A stretch of 64,000 nt of DNA from Metallyticus violacea (GCA_030762175.1 CM060831.1:80445001-80509000), one strand, 5' to 3'. Positions 22,331 through 33,575 are shown, counted from the stretch's first letter. Numbers and translations: made by a program. Notes: generated by a model from the sequence alone, not told the origin.

Positions 22331-24069
22331 GCAAGATGGCGGGTTCTGATAACAAAATTGCTTCGGAATGCAAACAATGTTCTTAGGTGTTATAGAATTG
22401 GAACGTAAAACTGCCTATTATATTTACAGCTCAATCATAATTTGTTGTGTCTAAAAATTCCGCATAATAATTACATTTCAAATTGCTCGCATTATCCCGC
22501 CCCCCAGTTCGCGCTGTAGCATGCTGGTTTGAGTTTCTGTTTTGGTTTATCACGTGTTTATTCGACATATACAACAACCGTGAAGTATTCGACAGATTAA
22601 TGCAATAGATAAAGGCAACATCAATTCCAAAATGCATCTGAATAGACTACATTCAGCGGTAGTTTACCCTACACAGCAGTTGTGGGCTGTGTTACGTCGG
22701 CGAAACAGGTCTTTAGCCACGAGATGAAAATAACAAACCAGGCATACAAAAGCTCAGACATCGAAATATTAGTCGTGTAAGTAACTGAAGATCACCACTA
22801 TATTGATTTCAATTCTAGCGATATCCAATAACTACCAGGAGAAGATGGTTCTCGAAGCAACAGAAATTAGAAACCATTTTAATAGCGATAAAGGCCTCGA
22901 ATGAAGCTATCCATGGAAGCCCTTGATAGGCAAGCTAAACGATGGATGCGACCATGAAAATCTACACCTCACAATGAAGGAGCGGGACCCAAGCTAACAT
23001 GGATAACAAAACCAAATATAAATCACGTAACAAGTCTTATATTTTCAGTTCTCGTTGTTTTTCCTAGAAAATGAAAGGTCGCCAATTTATAATTACAGGA
23101 CGCGATCGTCACTGCAAGACCAAAATATTTTAAATAATGTGTCATGTCAACTAACCTCTTGGGTTACAGATTGATTGTTACAGGATTTGCGCAAGTGTAT
23201 ACCTACTTAGATTGGGACCAGTGAAATTGACACTAAAATCTAGTGTGAGTAGTTTTAAACAAACGTAGAGAAGGAAAGAGAATTGCTACAAAGTTTATAA
23301 AATAGCTAGGCTGTTTTTTTTTTTTTTTTTTTTTTTTCCCTTATTCTCTCTATAAATTGCTCCTTAGCATCAAATCTATTATAATAGTTTCATTCTTTCC
23401 AGGTCACGCACGTAAATCCCCAATCTATATATCTGTCTCTTTCCACAGTTCCCCGCTGTCCCTCCTTCATTGCTAGAGACCAGAGTTACATAGCTCAGGT
23501 TGGTATCCGTGAAGCTATAATCACAGAGAAACGTTATTTAAAAATGTATTCATTCAACATTGAAAATATGTTGTACTATTTAAGGAACTTGTATAAGTAT
23601 CGCTTTTATTAATATGTTCATGTTGTTAAGGGCTGGATGTTTCTCTACTTAAAAGGAACGTGTTCGTTCAAAGTTTGATATAAACATACAGACTTATATA
23701 GTGTTTGGTTAGAAAATGGATGATATATTTCTTGCATTAAAATATGTAACCGCGAGGAAACACGACACCACTATTACCTTAGAAAACGCTATTTGATGAA
23801 GTGGGGGAGCATTGTGTATTTGCAAGAATAGACTCTTTGGCTTTCGACTGTCGTCTAACACCACATATTTGAAGTCATTTGCACTACAAAACACATATAT
23901 TCATTTAACAGAAATGCGAGTATTGCTGGAGCTACTAAAGCGCTCTATTATACAAATGTGGACACGCTTTGAGGCGGAATTTGCCGAAAACCGAACTCCG
24001 CGATTAGTTCGCCAGCACCAGTCGCCATTTTGAGCCTAATATCTATGTGTTGTGCCATGATATACATTT
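22331..24069. other. Intron 2, non-coding
   Basis: No gene recognised. A poly-T tract lies at 23313-23338. It may be the tail of an unrecognised - strand retroelement. Confidence 0.4.
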
Positions 24070-25490
24070 TGAAACAGTTCACCCTTCAAGTTACCGCTTC
24101 ATCAGCCTCCTCTCGACCCTGTCGAAAGTCCTCGAAAGACTTTTACTGTCACCCCTACTGGGTAACATTCAAGCCATACCCCCAAATCAATTTGACTTTC
24201 GTCCTGGGCACTCTACTACCCAACAGCTGCTGAGGGTGGTGGAGGCTGCAGCTCTGGGTTTTCAGGGCAAAGTATTCACCCCCACGGTGTCTCTGGATGT
24301 AGAAAAGGCCTTCTCCACGCCGAGCACCTATACAAACTTATCTTACTTGGGCTTCCACGCCGATACATACAGCTACTACACTCATATATCAAACACCGAA
24401 CTTTCAGTGTTACGGTGGCGGGAAACAATTCCACACTAAGACAAATACGCGGCGGAGTTCCAGAAGGCTCTGTACTCTCACCAATCCTATTCAACATTTA
24501 CATGGCAGACTTTCCCCATACACCAGACGTCAACATCACAATATGCAGACGACGTCCTGGTATACAAAACAGATAAACACATCGCAGAGCCGTAATCCCC
24601 ATCCAAAGACTGTTACACCTAATGGAAAGGTGGACCAGGCGTTGGAGAATGTCAATCAATCCGACAAAAAGCCACACTCACCTTCAACAGGTTGGTCCTG
24701 GTGGTGTAGTGGTAACCAAACTTGCCTTCTAAACCCAAGATCGCGGGTTCAAACCCGGCCAGGATCGATGGATTTTTTCGGGGCGTAAAAATTCTAAGTA
24801 TGGCTTCCTTTGGAAGGGAAGTAAACCCGTGGGTCCCATGTCGTACTTTTACGGCACGAAAAAGAATCTCAAGCCTGAAAGAAGAGGCATCTGAGCAAAA
24901 TTTGTCGGCATTTTACGCCCTGAATTGAATGGGACGCTGATGACCTGAGATGTTAAAGAGCGTCCGTAAATAAACCCCCCCCCCAAAAAAAATCAACAGG
25001 TAAAGGATACAATGGAAGAATTCCCTTACTTATTTGGGAGTACAGCTAGATAAGGGGTTAACTTTTAGGGAACACATCGCTGGAATTGCCCACAGGGCCC
25101 GGGGAGCTATTGCTCAACCGAGCCCTGTGTTCAGTTCGAAAGCGATGCCCGTCCACTTAAAACTTAACCTCTTTAAAGCTCATGTTGTACGCTTGCGAGA
25201 TCTGGGGTGTGACAGCAGACAGTATGCTGTCACTTATTCAAAGGGCACAGAATAAAGGGCTTCGCGCCATTTATTCTGTATACCGATGCTTCCCGGCAGA
25301 CTACTCAACGAAACCTCCTCCCTTCCATATACAGGATGAGGATGAAATTAGGCACCGGGAAAAGAAATTTTACCGAACATTACCATACCACGATAGTGCT
25401 CTCATCCGTTCTTTGGGCAACTACAGTTGCCAGAGCAGGTTAAAGCCTAAGTTCAAGATGCCACACCTGGCCTGCGGGCATCTTGGATGA
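24070..25490 (+). mobile_element. Jockey-like LINE fragment, interrupted
   Basis: Decayed reverse transcriptase of a Jockey-type non-LTR retrotransposon. The frame at 24047-24439 holds SSYRFISLLSTLSKVLERLL, QFDFRPGHSTTQQLLRVVEA and SLDVEKAFS. After a frameshift comes QYADDVLVYKT (catalytic YADD-like block, near 24541). After the nested SINE comes LGVQLDKGLTFREHIAGIAH and LNLFKAHVV (25034-25255). Both the 5' end (endonuclease) and much of the 3' end are missing. It lies in intron 2 of the coiled-coil/ankyrin gene, in sense. Confidence 0.88.
24693..24992 (+). mobile_element. SINE family 1, full copy inside the LINE
   Basis: Runs from tggtcctggtggtgtagtgg through the B box gggttcaaacccggccagga to gatgacctgagatgttaaag, ending in taaacccc and poly-A. 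The duplicated target tcaacaggt is found at 24684-24692 and 24993-25001. The LINE reading frame resumes immediately after it, so the SINE inserted later than the LINE. Confidence 0.93.
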
Positions 25491-25848
25491 CAATAGCTTA
25501 ACTCCTTACAACAGAAATTACCAAGTAATTTCAACAATAGCACTTATTTAAAACTTTTACAATAAATCCGCAGCAATGTAGGCATGCCAAAAACCAATAA
25601 ATGCTTTTAGGACATGTCTGTACTAGCAAAACCCTTGGACACTGGATCCACTCTTTTTGTCAGAAGAAGTGACGAGCACTATCTTCAAAACCCATATACC
25701 TCTACCCTACAATCACCCTACAGCCCTCATCCAACCCTGCGGTTAAACCCTCATGCGGGTAGGAACGTAGAAACATACCAGGCTGGTTACTAAGTCAACC
25801 TACCATATCAAGTCGGAAGTCGGAAAAATTTATTTTAATTTAGTTAAT

Positions 25849-25919
25849 GTGCCTGGGTGTTGTGCATTTGGTTGTACAACTAAAGGAAAGAAAGGCATTG
25901 CGTTATATCACATTCAAGG
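25849..25919 (+). pseudogene. THAP-finger-like start, doubtful
   Basis: The + strand reads VPGCCAFGCTTKGKKGIALY followed by HIQ. This resembles the first 23 residues of a THAP zinc finger (M-P-x-C-C-x2-x-G-C). The initiator position is GTG and no ATG precedes it in frame, and it runs into a gtttaa that is a weak donor. Read as a degraded THAP exon or P-element-like relic; chance similarity is possible. Confidence 0.25.
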
Positions 25920-27202
25920 TTTAATTTGACACTTAAACTGCATTTAAAATAAAATATTTGTCAACATGGCTACGTTGTATTTAGCAATGACTATTACTAA
26001 GTGTATTATACTTACAATATTATTATTGTATTACAGTATACTCTGCGCTTATTCTCGTATACATTTGCCATAGCTTTAAAAAATTAGACGAACGTGTGTA
26101 ATTTGTGAAGGTGTTTTGAATTTTTTTGCATAAAAATATTTTGCCACAGTCATGTAGTTCATTTGCAATGCCACTATTGTAGAAAAAGTAATTTTAAAAA
26201 TGCAACATGCTACTGTAAGATAACTAAATGCACATTCATAATTAGAAGAAAAGAAATAGAAAATGCAGATTATGAATAGTTTAAAATTTCAGGCATATCA
26301 TTTAGTTTACTTATCTCTTGTTTTCACACACCAATTAAAAATATAGGTTTCTGGTTGTCACAGATATTTTCAATGGACCAATTTAGGGCAGAGAAATGTT
26401 AAACAACATATAAAGTTTTTGTTCTAAATTGAATTTGGTAAGAAGCTCTCTAAGCCCTATAATTCTTATAATTCATCTTAACTGACTGGTTAACTGTATG
26501 TCTTATACAATTTATGTCAACACTGATATAATAAATGTATTACAACAAATAAATTAAATAGTGAATAGCAAAATAAAATGAGAAATTCTTATTTTAAGTT
26601 TCACGTATTAAAAGCATGTAAATAATAAGGCATTTGTTTAATTTTGCGATTTCTGTTTTAACCGATGACAGCCTTTTTCTCTGCCGGCAAATGACCCGTC
26701 ATTAGCCAGTGAATTTGAATGCCATGTTACGGGAAAGTGCCATACCTATAACTGACATAGTCTCAAAAGTTTGCATTTTCTGTCTGACCTAGGTCTTCTA
26801 ATGCAAAAATAAGAACATAAGCAGAAGCAGAAGGTATTATTCAACAGTATAACACAAATATTTTGGGAATTAACTGTATGACAATCGAGTGAAAGGACAG
26901 AAACTTAACACGTGAGTTAGAGACGGTTAGGGTCAAAATGGAGCGTGTCCATACTTGTATAATAGAGGGCAACAATACTATCGCTACTGCGAGAGGGAAA
27001 CTGAAAGTAGTGGGGTAAGATTGCAAAGGGGGGTGAAAATGGCCATGAGTGGAATGGCGAAAATGAAACGAATTTAAGACTTTCATTATCAAAATTGCCT
27101 AAAAAATGTACACCTTTTGTGTTTAGGCATAAAAAGTTTTCTGTTTTATTTAACTAGCGGATGGGATGCTATATTTGTGTGTTATTTTGATTTTGCCTGC
27201 AG

Positions 27203-27300
27203 AATGTCCAGTCTGTAAGCTACCCCACGATTCTCTGAAAGTGAAATATACCGAAAACGTCCATCATTTATCCAAAAGCTTGATGAAGTGTAAGCAATGA
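27203..27300 (+). other. Exon-like segment with a CPVC motif, doubtful
   Basis: A good 3' splice site (ttttgattttgcctgcag, ending 27202) opens a 31-codon frame reading (E)CPVCKLPHDSLKVKYTENVH followed by a further Cys and a TGA. It could be a terminal exon of an unrecognised gene or of an alternative transcript. Its phase would accept a one-base overhang, but no supported upstream exon provides one. Confidence 0.25.
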
Positions 27301-27626
27301 AGGCTATTTGCTTTAAGCATTATGTAATCTGTTATCTCTTAATTTCTCTGCCAAGAACAAGGGCAATTTGAGTAATTAGTGAAACACATCGACATATTAA
27401 TGGCATTCTGAAATAATGTAATGAGCAAACTTCTGATCCCCTAGTTAGAAAACTGAGGAAAATTCTGTTCCATTTGCTCCTCTCCTTCGGAATTATGGAG
27501 AACGGCTTTTCCTTTAACCCTGGACATTTTTTTGAGCGCATTGGCTATAAAACTAATTTTTCCATTAAGTCATAGTCAAGAATGCTGATCACACAGCTGA
27601 ATTTGATCTGAAGTTGTAAAATCCTG

Positions 27627-27840
27627 GCAATGGATGCGGCTTTTATCATTCAGTTGCGAAGCTATATGGACAAGATATATTTTTGAGATGATTTAGTCTT
27701 TGCTTTGTTTAGTTTAATAATGGGATTTGCATTGCAATGGATGCGGCTTTTATCATTCAGTTGCGAAGCTATATGGATAAGATATATTTTTGAGATGATT
27801 TAGTCTTTGCTTTGTTTAGTTTAATAATGGGATTTGCATT
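27627..27840 (+). repeat. 107-bp tandem duplication over a splice acceptor
   Basis: Two consecutive copies (27627-27733 and 27734-27840) differ by a single base (atggacaag versus atggataag). The unit ends in the polypyrimidine-like gatttgcattgca that forms the 3' splice site of the ankyrin exon. In copy 1 the sequence after gca is atgg, so the AG is lost; in copy 2 it is ggaa, giving the working CAG. Confidence 0.93.
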
Positions 27841-27844
27841 GCAG

Positions 27845-28360
27845 GAAACGCAGCAACATCTACGGGCTCTTCCCGGTATTCTGAAAGGAAACTTGAATTC
27901 CGTTGCGTTAGAGGCCGCTAAGGCCGGCAACACCCAGGAACTATCCGTTGTTCTGATCGCAGGGGCCAATGTAGATGCAGCTGACGAGAGTGGCAGGTCG
28001 CTGCTTAGCTGGGCTAGTTGGAACGGCCATGTCCCAGCTGTGCGACTTCTTCTAGAAAAGGGCGCGACCGTGGACCAGATTGCTCCTGGATGGTACAAAA
28101 ATACACCGATGATGGCGGCGGCGTGGAATGGACATCTGGAGATTGTCAAACTTCTTATGGAGTACGGCAGCGTCCTGGAACATGCGAATGATAACGGAGG
28201 CACCGAGCTTATTCACGCAGTAATGAGGGGCCATCTTCCCATAGTGAAGTACCTCGTGGAAAAGGGTGCCAACATAAATGCCACGTCGAAAGAAGGCAAG
28301 ACCGTGTTACAGCTTTCCACTCCAAATGTAGCCGAGTGGCTTAGAACAAAACTTGGCTGA
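27845..28360 (+). CDS. Coiled-coil/ankyrin protein, exon 3 (ankyrin repeats)
   Basis: Terminal exon, 171 codons and stop. The acceptor tttgcattgcag ends at 27844, and the first codon (GAA) is in phase 0 with the end of exon 2. After a short helical linker (ETQQHLRALPG) come about four ankyrin repeats with the usual signatures: ALEAAKAGNTQELSVVLIAG; GRSLLSWASWNGHVPAVRLL followed by LEKGA; NTPMMAAAWNGHLEIVKLLM; GTELIHAVMRGHLPIVKYLV followed by EKGANIN. A short capping end VLQLSTPNVAEWLRTKLG precedes the stop. Ankyrin repeats bind partner proteins, and the target here is unknown. The frame is undamaged and its G+C content is well above the surroundings, both signs of a real exon. Upstream in-frame codons from 27812 are intronic. 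Confidence 0.85.
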   Translation, partial: ETQQHLRALPGILKGNLNSVALEAAKAGNTQELSVVLIAGANVDAADESGRSLLSWASWNGHVPAVRLLLEKGATVDQIAPGWYKNTPMMAAAWNGHLEIVKLLMEYGSVLEHANDNGGTELIHAVMRGHLPIVKYLVEKGANINATSKEGKTVLQLSTPNVAEWLRTKLG

Positions 28361-28381
28361 AAACATATTTGTGCTTACCAA

Positions 28382-28387
28382 AATAAA
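28382..28387 (+). terminator. Polyadenylation signal of the ankyrin gene
   Basis: AATAAA (overlapped by a second AATAAA four bases on) starts 22 bases after the stop codon at 28360. Confidence 0.75.
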
Positions 28388-29273
28388 TAAAGTTCGTTTT
28401 TAAGAATGTCTAGTGATCGTCAACATTCACTTCTCTTTCCTCAATTTTCCTTTAGTAAAATTCACTTCATTTTCAGGATTTTTCATTTTTCAATGTACTG
28501 AAGTTACGTTAACTTTATTTGGTTAGAGCTTCGACTGCAACGAGAAACAGCCGGAGATACTTAACCTTTCAAGTTTCGTAAACGTTTTACCTCTACTAAG
28601 TCGTACACGTGAAAGAACTATACACGATTGCAATTTTCTGAATATTTAACCAAGTAAATGTAAGCTATGACTAGTCGCAAGCTTTCACGGCTGGAGTCAG
28701 AATTATAACTGAAAGTTTCTTCAGGGCTTAAAAACCGTGGTCCGTTGGAGCTTTTGATATGCAAACGTTTCGTCCCCGGACATCATCATTGACCAGGTCT
28801 AAGTCTTCTTGGTGAAGGTTCAGGCATAACTAAATCGCTTTTTTTTTTTTTTTTGTTCTTTTAAATTTTAATATAACTAAGTTTACTAGCGGGTATAGGA
28901 AAGGTAGTGAGGTCCCGTAGATTGCACCCTCGTTAGAACGTGAGGCTTAAAAAAATAAAATGCTGCCGACGCATGGCCGGGAGCGGCCTCATATAGTCCG
29001 GAAGTCAGACATGGCCGAGGCCCTGTATGCTACCGGAGGATCAATGGGGTTGTATGCTTTTAATCATCGATTAACGAGTCGTTCTTACGAACGATTGGTA
29101 AACAGCGTCATTGATGCTGATGTGCAAGGTTTTTCTGTTCCAAGCTTGTTGTTGTCTGATGGCTGGCCTGTCCCTAGGATGTGGAATAGTTCGCAATTAT
29201 TCGTGAATAAATAATCCTCGCCTGCTGTCGTTGGGTTGGTAGCTGCGATGCTGTGGAGTGATATGTGTGGTCT
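28388..29273. other. Intergenic, unidentified
   Basis: An 84-codon + strand frame (28960-29214) has coding-like composition but matches nothing I know. It abuts the LINE relic and may belong to a retroelement. Confidence 0.3.
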
Positions 29274-30012
29274 TTATGTCCAGTAGAAGTCGATTAAAGT
29301 TCTTAAAGTGTTTGAAGCTGGTGGTTCTAATTCAGTAAACGCCTCTTCCAATCTGTCAAGGCGTACTGTAGCAATTTCTGGAGATGTGAACTTTTCAAGG
29401 AAGGCATCTTGATTGTCTAGGCGCTTGACTATGATGTCACGGCTCCGACGAAACAGAGCAGCCTGCTCCTGGAAATGCTCCGCGATAAAAGAATCCGTTG
29501 ATTGTTGCAATCTCTTAATGCTGTGTGAAGTTTGCATGTTGATGGCCTGGAGGGTAGTAAAGCCTCTTCCAGTTGGTTTAGTCTACAAGTAGTAGTGTCC
29601 TGTGCTGCTAGCAGTTAGTTAATTAGGCCTGTTTGTTGTAGGATGGTATTCTGATGATGTTGGTTAGCTCTGATATTGCTTTCGGAATTGTGCTCAGAGT
29701 GGTGTGTAAAGCTTCTGTGACCATAGATGTAGTTGGTGTGCACTGTGTAGTAGTTGGCAGTGCGTGGGCGGTGGTTGATGCGTTATAATTATGGCTGTCG
29801 TAGTTGGAGCTGCGTTGGAGAGGGCAGGCGGCCTGGCCCGTATAAGGCACAAAATCTGCGGCGTGCACGATGCAGTTAGCTGTAAGAGCTGCAGCCCCAC
29901 AGTAGTGACAGCGCGGTGGTTGTGTGCAGGCTTGTTCCGAGTGCCCATATGTGCTGCAGCGGGGGGTTGTGACGGCGGAGGCTGGGCTCAAATGTGAGGC
30001 GGCGAGGTCCAA
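29274..30012 (-). mobile_element. Gag-like (ORF1) relic with zinc knuckles
   Basis: The - strand frame at 29623-30012 contains CSTYGHSEQAC and CHYCGAAALTANC, two degraded CCHC zinc knuckles in tandem (Tyr replaces a Cys in the first, Ala replaces His in the second). A Thr/Pro-rich and then helical segment follows. A second frame (29274-29537) encodes a charged helical stretch (FQEQAALFRRSRDIIVKRLD). This fits the nucleic-acid-binding ORF1 of a LINE or the gag of an LTR element. No polymerase is next to it. Confidence 0.5.
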
Positions 30013-30019
30013 TAGTTAT

Positions 30020-30980
30020 TCTGTTACATTTAGCTAAACAAGAGTTGATGGTACAACAATTTCTTACAAAATACTACAAAAACCACATAGAGCCAAAACA
30101 ATTTGTTTACAGTACAAAAAGTTTGAAGCAACTGGCTGTTTGTGTGACGAAAACAAACAGGCTGGCCAAGAGTATTGGTTGAGACTGTTGAGCGTGTGCA
30201 AGAAGCATTTGTCAGGTGCCCTAAAAAGTCAATACATCATGTGAGCCAGGAAGTGCAGATTCTGCAGCGAACTGTCTGATATATTTTTCTCAACAACTTA
30301 AAAGTGAAACCATGCCGGATACAGCTGTTGCACTCCCAAGGACCACAATCACCTTCAATTCTGTGTTGATTTTCAAGAGTGGCTAGTGGCTTCTCAGTTT
30401 TGCTGAGAAGCTGATTTTTAGTGACAAGTCCAAGTTTCATGTGTTCGGCAAAGTGTATGCATAATGTATGCATTTAGAGCAGAGAAAAATCTTGGTATTG
30501 TGATAGAACTTGTCCGTGATTCCCCTAAAGTCAATGAATTTTATGCTGTCTCTTCATCAAATATACAACCTATTTTTTTCTTTGCAGAGAAAACTGTTAC
30601 CGGTCTAATGCACCCCAACAGTGGCTAATGCCATATTACATGTAGACAGTCAAGACTTTATTTATCATCAAAATGGAGCTAACCTCTTTTACATGACGTC
30701 CATGAGTACCTCAATGCTGAAATACCTGTCATTGGATTGGACGTGCTGCTCGAGATGATTATCCTGTTCTTCTGTGGCCTCCATGGTCACCTGATCTAAC
30801 TTTATTTTGGGGGTTATGTTAAAGATTATGCATTCATGCCACCTTTGCCATATGATTTAGCACAGCTGTGAGGGAGCAAGCAGTCGATATCAACCATCAG
30901 ATGTTTGAATGTATGTGACAAGAGTTTGACTGCTGGATTGATGTCTACCACATCACCAATGTAACACCTGTAAGGTATAA
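30020..30980 (+). mobile_element. Decayed mariner-like element
   Basis: Conceptual + strand reading across frameshifts gives a segment like LIFSDKSKFHVFGKV near 30400, then HQNGA and a PxIGLD-like piece near 30670-30760, then WPPWSPDLT near 30785 and WIDVYHITN at 30939. This is the usual order for a Tc1/mariner transposase with its DDE core. No frame longer than 80 codons survives. Confidence 0.65.
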
Positions 30981-31465
30981 ATGAAATTTGGAGAAATACT
31001 TTAATTAATTATATAAGCGTTTCTGCCATGTCTGTCATTGTTACTGTTCTATCCACCCAAAACCAAGAAAATACTTTATGATCATCCTGTATTTTATATA
31101 TATTACCAAACTATTAGCTACAGAATATTTTAATAAACAAGTATACATGTTTCTGTATTATTTGTTCAAATGTATTCTAAGATGTCCAGACATAAATATT
31201 TGGACCTAACTGTTAATAAATATGGCATATATTTTTAGAACTTAGAATCTTAAGATACTACTGAAACTCTAAAGAACATGAATTGATAACTGAGAAAGTT
31301 AGGATACCTTAGTAAAATTATTGCAACTTATACCTAATCTGCATACACAGATCTCCTTGTTAAATTAATGCTCATGGCTTTTAAGAATGAGTGGTGCATA
31401 TATTCCTTTCACATAAAATCAAGGAAGAAAGAAAAAATTTCTGAAGATTTAACTAAAGAAAAATG
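30981..31465. other. AT-rich intergenic stretch
   Basis: Nothing recognised. Confidence 0.4.
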
Positions 31466-31686
31466 AATGAATGGTGTATAACGCCCGTTTCTGCTACAGA
31501 GGTACCACAGATGGTAGACACTGATGATACATGAGATGAAATGATATATTGAGAAAGGATTTATTTTTAAGGACTGAGGAAAACCTGGAAAAACCTCAGT
31601 CAGGGAGGATGGTCCTGGTGGAATTCAAACCAAGACCTCCCACTCACGAGTCTGCATCTTAACGATCTTGGCCACCCATGGCGGTC
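31466..31686 (-). mobile_element. SINE family 2, copy
   Basis: On the + strand: aacgcccgtttctgctacag, gacactgatgatacatgaga, gaggatggtcctggtggaat (inverted B box) and ttaacgatcttggccaccca (inverted A box). The central body block with atggcaaatg is deleted. Confidence 0.8.
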
Positions 31687-32243
31687 AACTAATGAAAAGA
31701 AAATATATTATACTTACTGTTGGGAATAAGTCAAAAATATATTATTTTGCCACCTGTTGGGTCATCCGTTCACTATCTATGGGAAGAACAGCAAACATTT
31801 CTTTAATTTATTCACCTCAGATTCCTTAACTAGAGCACCAAGAATCTGCAGGCTCTCTTAATTTATTGCAAAATACCTTTAAGAGCAAGTAATGCTCAGA
31901 ACATATTAAAATGGTAATATTTCTACAATTGTGCTGTGATCTAAGATTATCTTCAAAAAGTGATAACAGCTTTGGTTCTGAAGCAAGCCTAAGACCATAG
32001 TAAAACAGCCCAGAAGTTTTAAAAATACTTCTTAATATTACCAGCCATTCCATCCCAACGTCAGAAGTACTTTGAACATCAAATAACGGTAAAATTGATA
32101 ATATAAAAGTTGGGTCCTATCCTACACAATCTGTTATATGCTACAAAATCCTCATATGTATATACTTCTTACAGTTTGATATAGTATTTTATTTATATGC
32201 TATTTTATGGTAAAAAGTAATTGGAATTTCTAATATATAAATC
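31687..32243. other. Intergenic stretch downstream of VPS41
   Basis: Nothing recognised. Confidence 0.4.
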
Positions 32244-32249
32244 TTTATT
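32244..32249 (-). terminator. VPS41: VPS41 polyadenylation signal
   Basis: AATAAA on the - strand, about 110 bases after the VPS41 stop codon. Confidence 0.65.
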
Positions 32250-32359
32250 TAGATTACACAATCAGGTGCAATATATTAATTTAGTATAATGTATTATACA
32301 TTCCACAGATAAGAGCTTTAACTTTATACATTCCAAAGATAAGACTTTTACTTTACATG

Positions 32360-32431
32360 CTACTTGCAATTAGGTGTGGAAATGACTCCAAGTGTTTCTC
32401 TGCTTGCTGAGTTGCAAATAGGACAGTTACC
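32360..32431 (-). CDS. VPS41: VPS41 last exon (RING end)
   Basis: Acceptor atttccag, then GNCPICNSASRETLGVISTP, NCK and TAG. It supplies the last CxxC zinc-ligand pair (CPIC) of the RING-H2 domain and a short tail. It starts in phase 0, matching the end of the exon at 39360, about 6.9 kb away across the Penelope-rich intron. Confidence 0.9.
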   Translation of the reverse strand, partial: GNCPICNSASRETLGVISTPNCK

Positions 32432-32775
32432 CTGGAAATGATAAACAAATATAATGATTGTATAGTTTTAAAAGGAGTCATACATCTTTAAATAAGAAAA
32501 GACAAATAGAAAAAGGAATAAGATGTTATGCTGTGCTAATCTAAGAATACGCTGAAATTAGATGGGAGTCAATACATTCAATAGTTGCTCAACATGAAGA
32601 TCCAGAATATTTAAATTCAGTGCATTATTATTTCAGCAACATTTGCATTCATGGGAGAAAAAAAAATAATAATAATGAAATAAAAATGATAGATAACTAA
32701 AAGTGAGTTGCAATTTTAGTGATATATTATTATTATTATTATTATTATTGAAAATGTTATTCACATATATTATAT

Positions 32776-33163
32776 ATTTTAATTGATGTCATTGTATGAT
32801 TCAGTTGAACTACACACTCATAAAGTTTCACTTACTTTTCATAAATGTATGGAACTGGTTTCCAGAACATTTAGTACCCATCTTCAGCCAGGCTAAAGTT
32901 CAACTGTCTGATCATTTGTTGAGCTGTAGGAAATGTGTATTCTGCTCTGATGGCAGTGTGATAAACTAGTAGTATGTTTTCATCTCCGGCAATGTTGAAG
33001 TTCATTAGACTGTCTTTGTATTTTATATGTAGATTTTCTCCCAGGTTGCTAGTTCTGTAGGTCCCTGTACGGATTTTAATAATTTTGCTTTGTGTCCAAA
33101 AATAATATGCTACTGCTGATTTCTCTATTTGTTTGAACTTTATGTTCCTGAAAGGGATAGGCA
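32776..33163 (-). mobile_element. Penelope-like 3' fragment, left half of an old inverted pair
   Basis: Read on the - strand it encodes the end of a GIY-YIG nuclease region and tail: FRNIKFKQIEKSAVAYYFWT, TSNLGENLHIKYKDSLMNFN. Then comes the 3' UTR typical of this group here (cttacttttcataaatgtat on the + strand). It is 5'-truncated and meets a second copy head to head near 33164. Confidence 0.8.
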
Positions 33164-33575
33164 CACAGAGGAACATTTCAGGAACATAATGTGCAAGCAA
33201 ATAGAGAAATCAACAGCAGTATATCATTTTTGGACACAAAATCATGACATAATAAATAAAGCAAAATTATTAAACTCAGTACAAGGACCTATGGAACTAG
33301 CAACCTGGGATAAAATCTACATCTACAAATATAAAGACAGTCTAATGAGCTTCAACATTGCCGGAAATGAAAACATAAACTGCATGTTTATCACACTGCC
33401 ATCAGAGCAGAATACACCTTCCTACAGCTTAACGAATGATCTGACAGTTGAACTTTAGCCTGGCTGAAGGTGGAAACTAAATGTTCTCGAAACTGGTTCC
33501 ATACATTTATGAAAAGTAAGTGAAGCTTTATGAGTGGGTAGTTCAACTGAATCATATAATGATATCAATTAATAT
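33164..33575 (+). mobile_element. Penelope-like 3' fragment, right half of an old inverted pair
   Basis: A + strand copy with EEHFRNIMCKQIEKSTAVYH, ELATWDKIYIYKYKDSLMSF, the same stop region and the same 3' UTR (ccatacatttatgaaaagta, ttcaactgaatcatataatg). It mirrors the preceding fragment. By eye the arms agree at very roughly 85%, with small indels. Confidence 0.8.

Larger units (their letters stand above)
25491..27626. other. Intron 2, mostly non-coding
   Basis: Apart from two short zinc-binding-like stretches listed separately, nothing is recognised. A third possible trace is a - strand frame at 27332-27541 with KCPGLKEKPFSIIPKERSKW and EVCSLHYF, faintly like a THAP domain (C..W..C-x2-H). 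Confidence 0.35.

Noticed and set aside
27812..27844. ATG at 27812 as the start of a single-exon ankyrin gene
   Set aside because: The codons 27812-27844 are intron sequence duplicated in the 107-bp repeat and end in a good splice acceptor.
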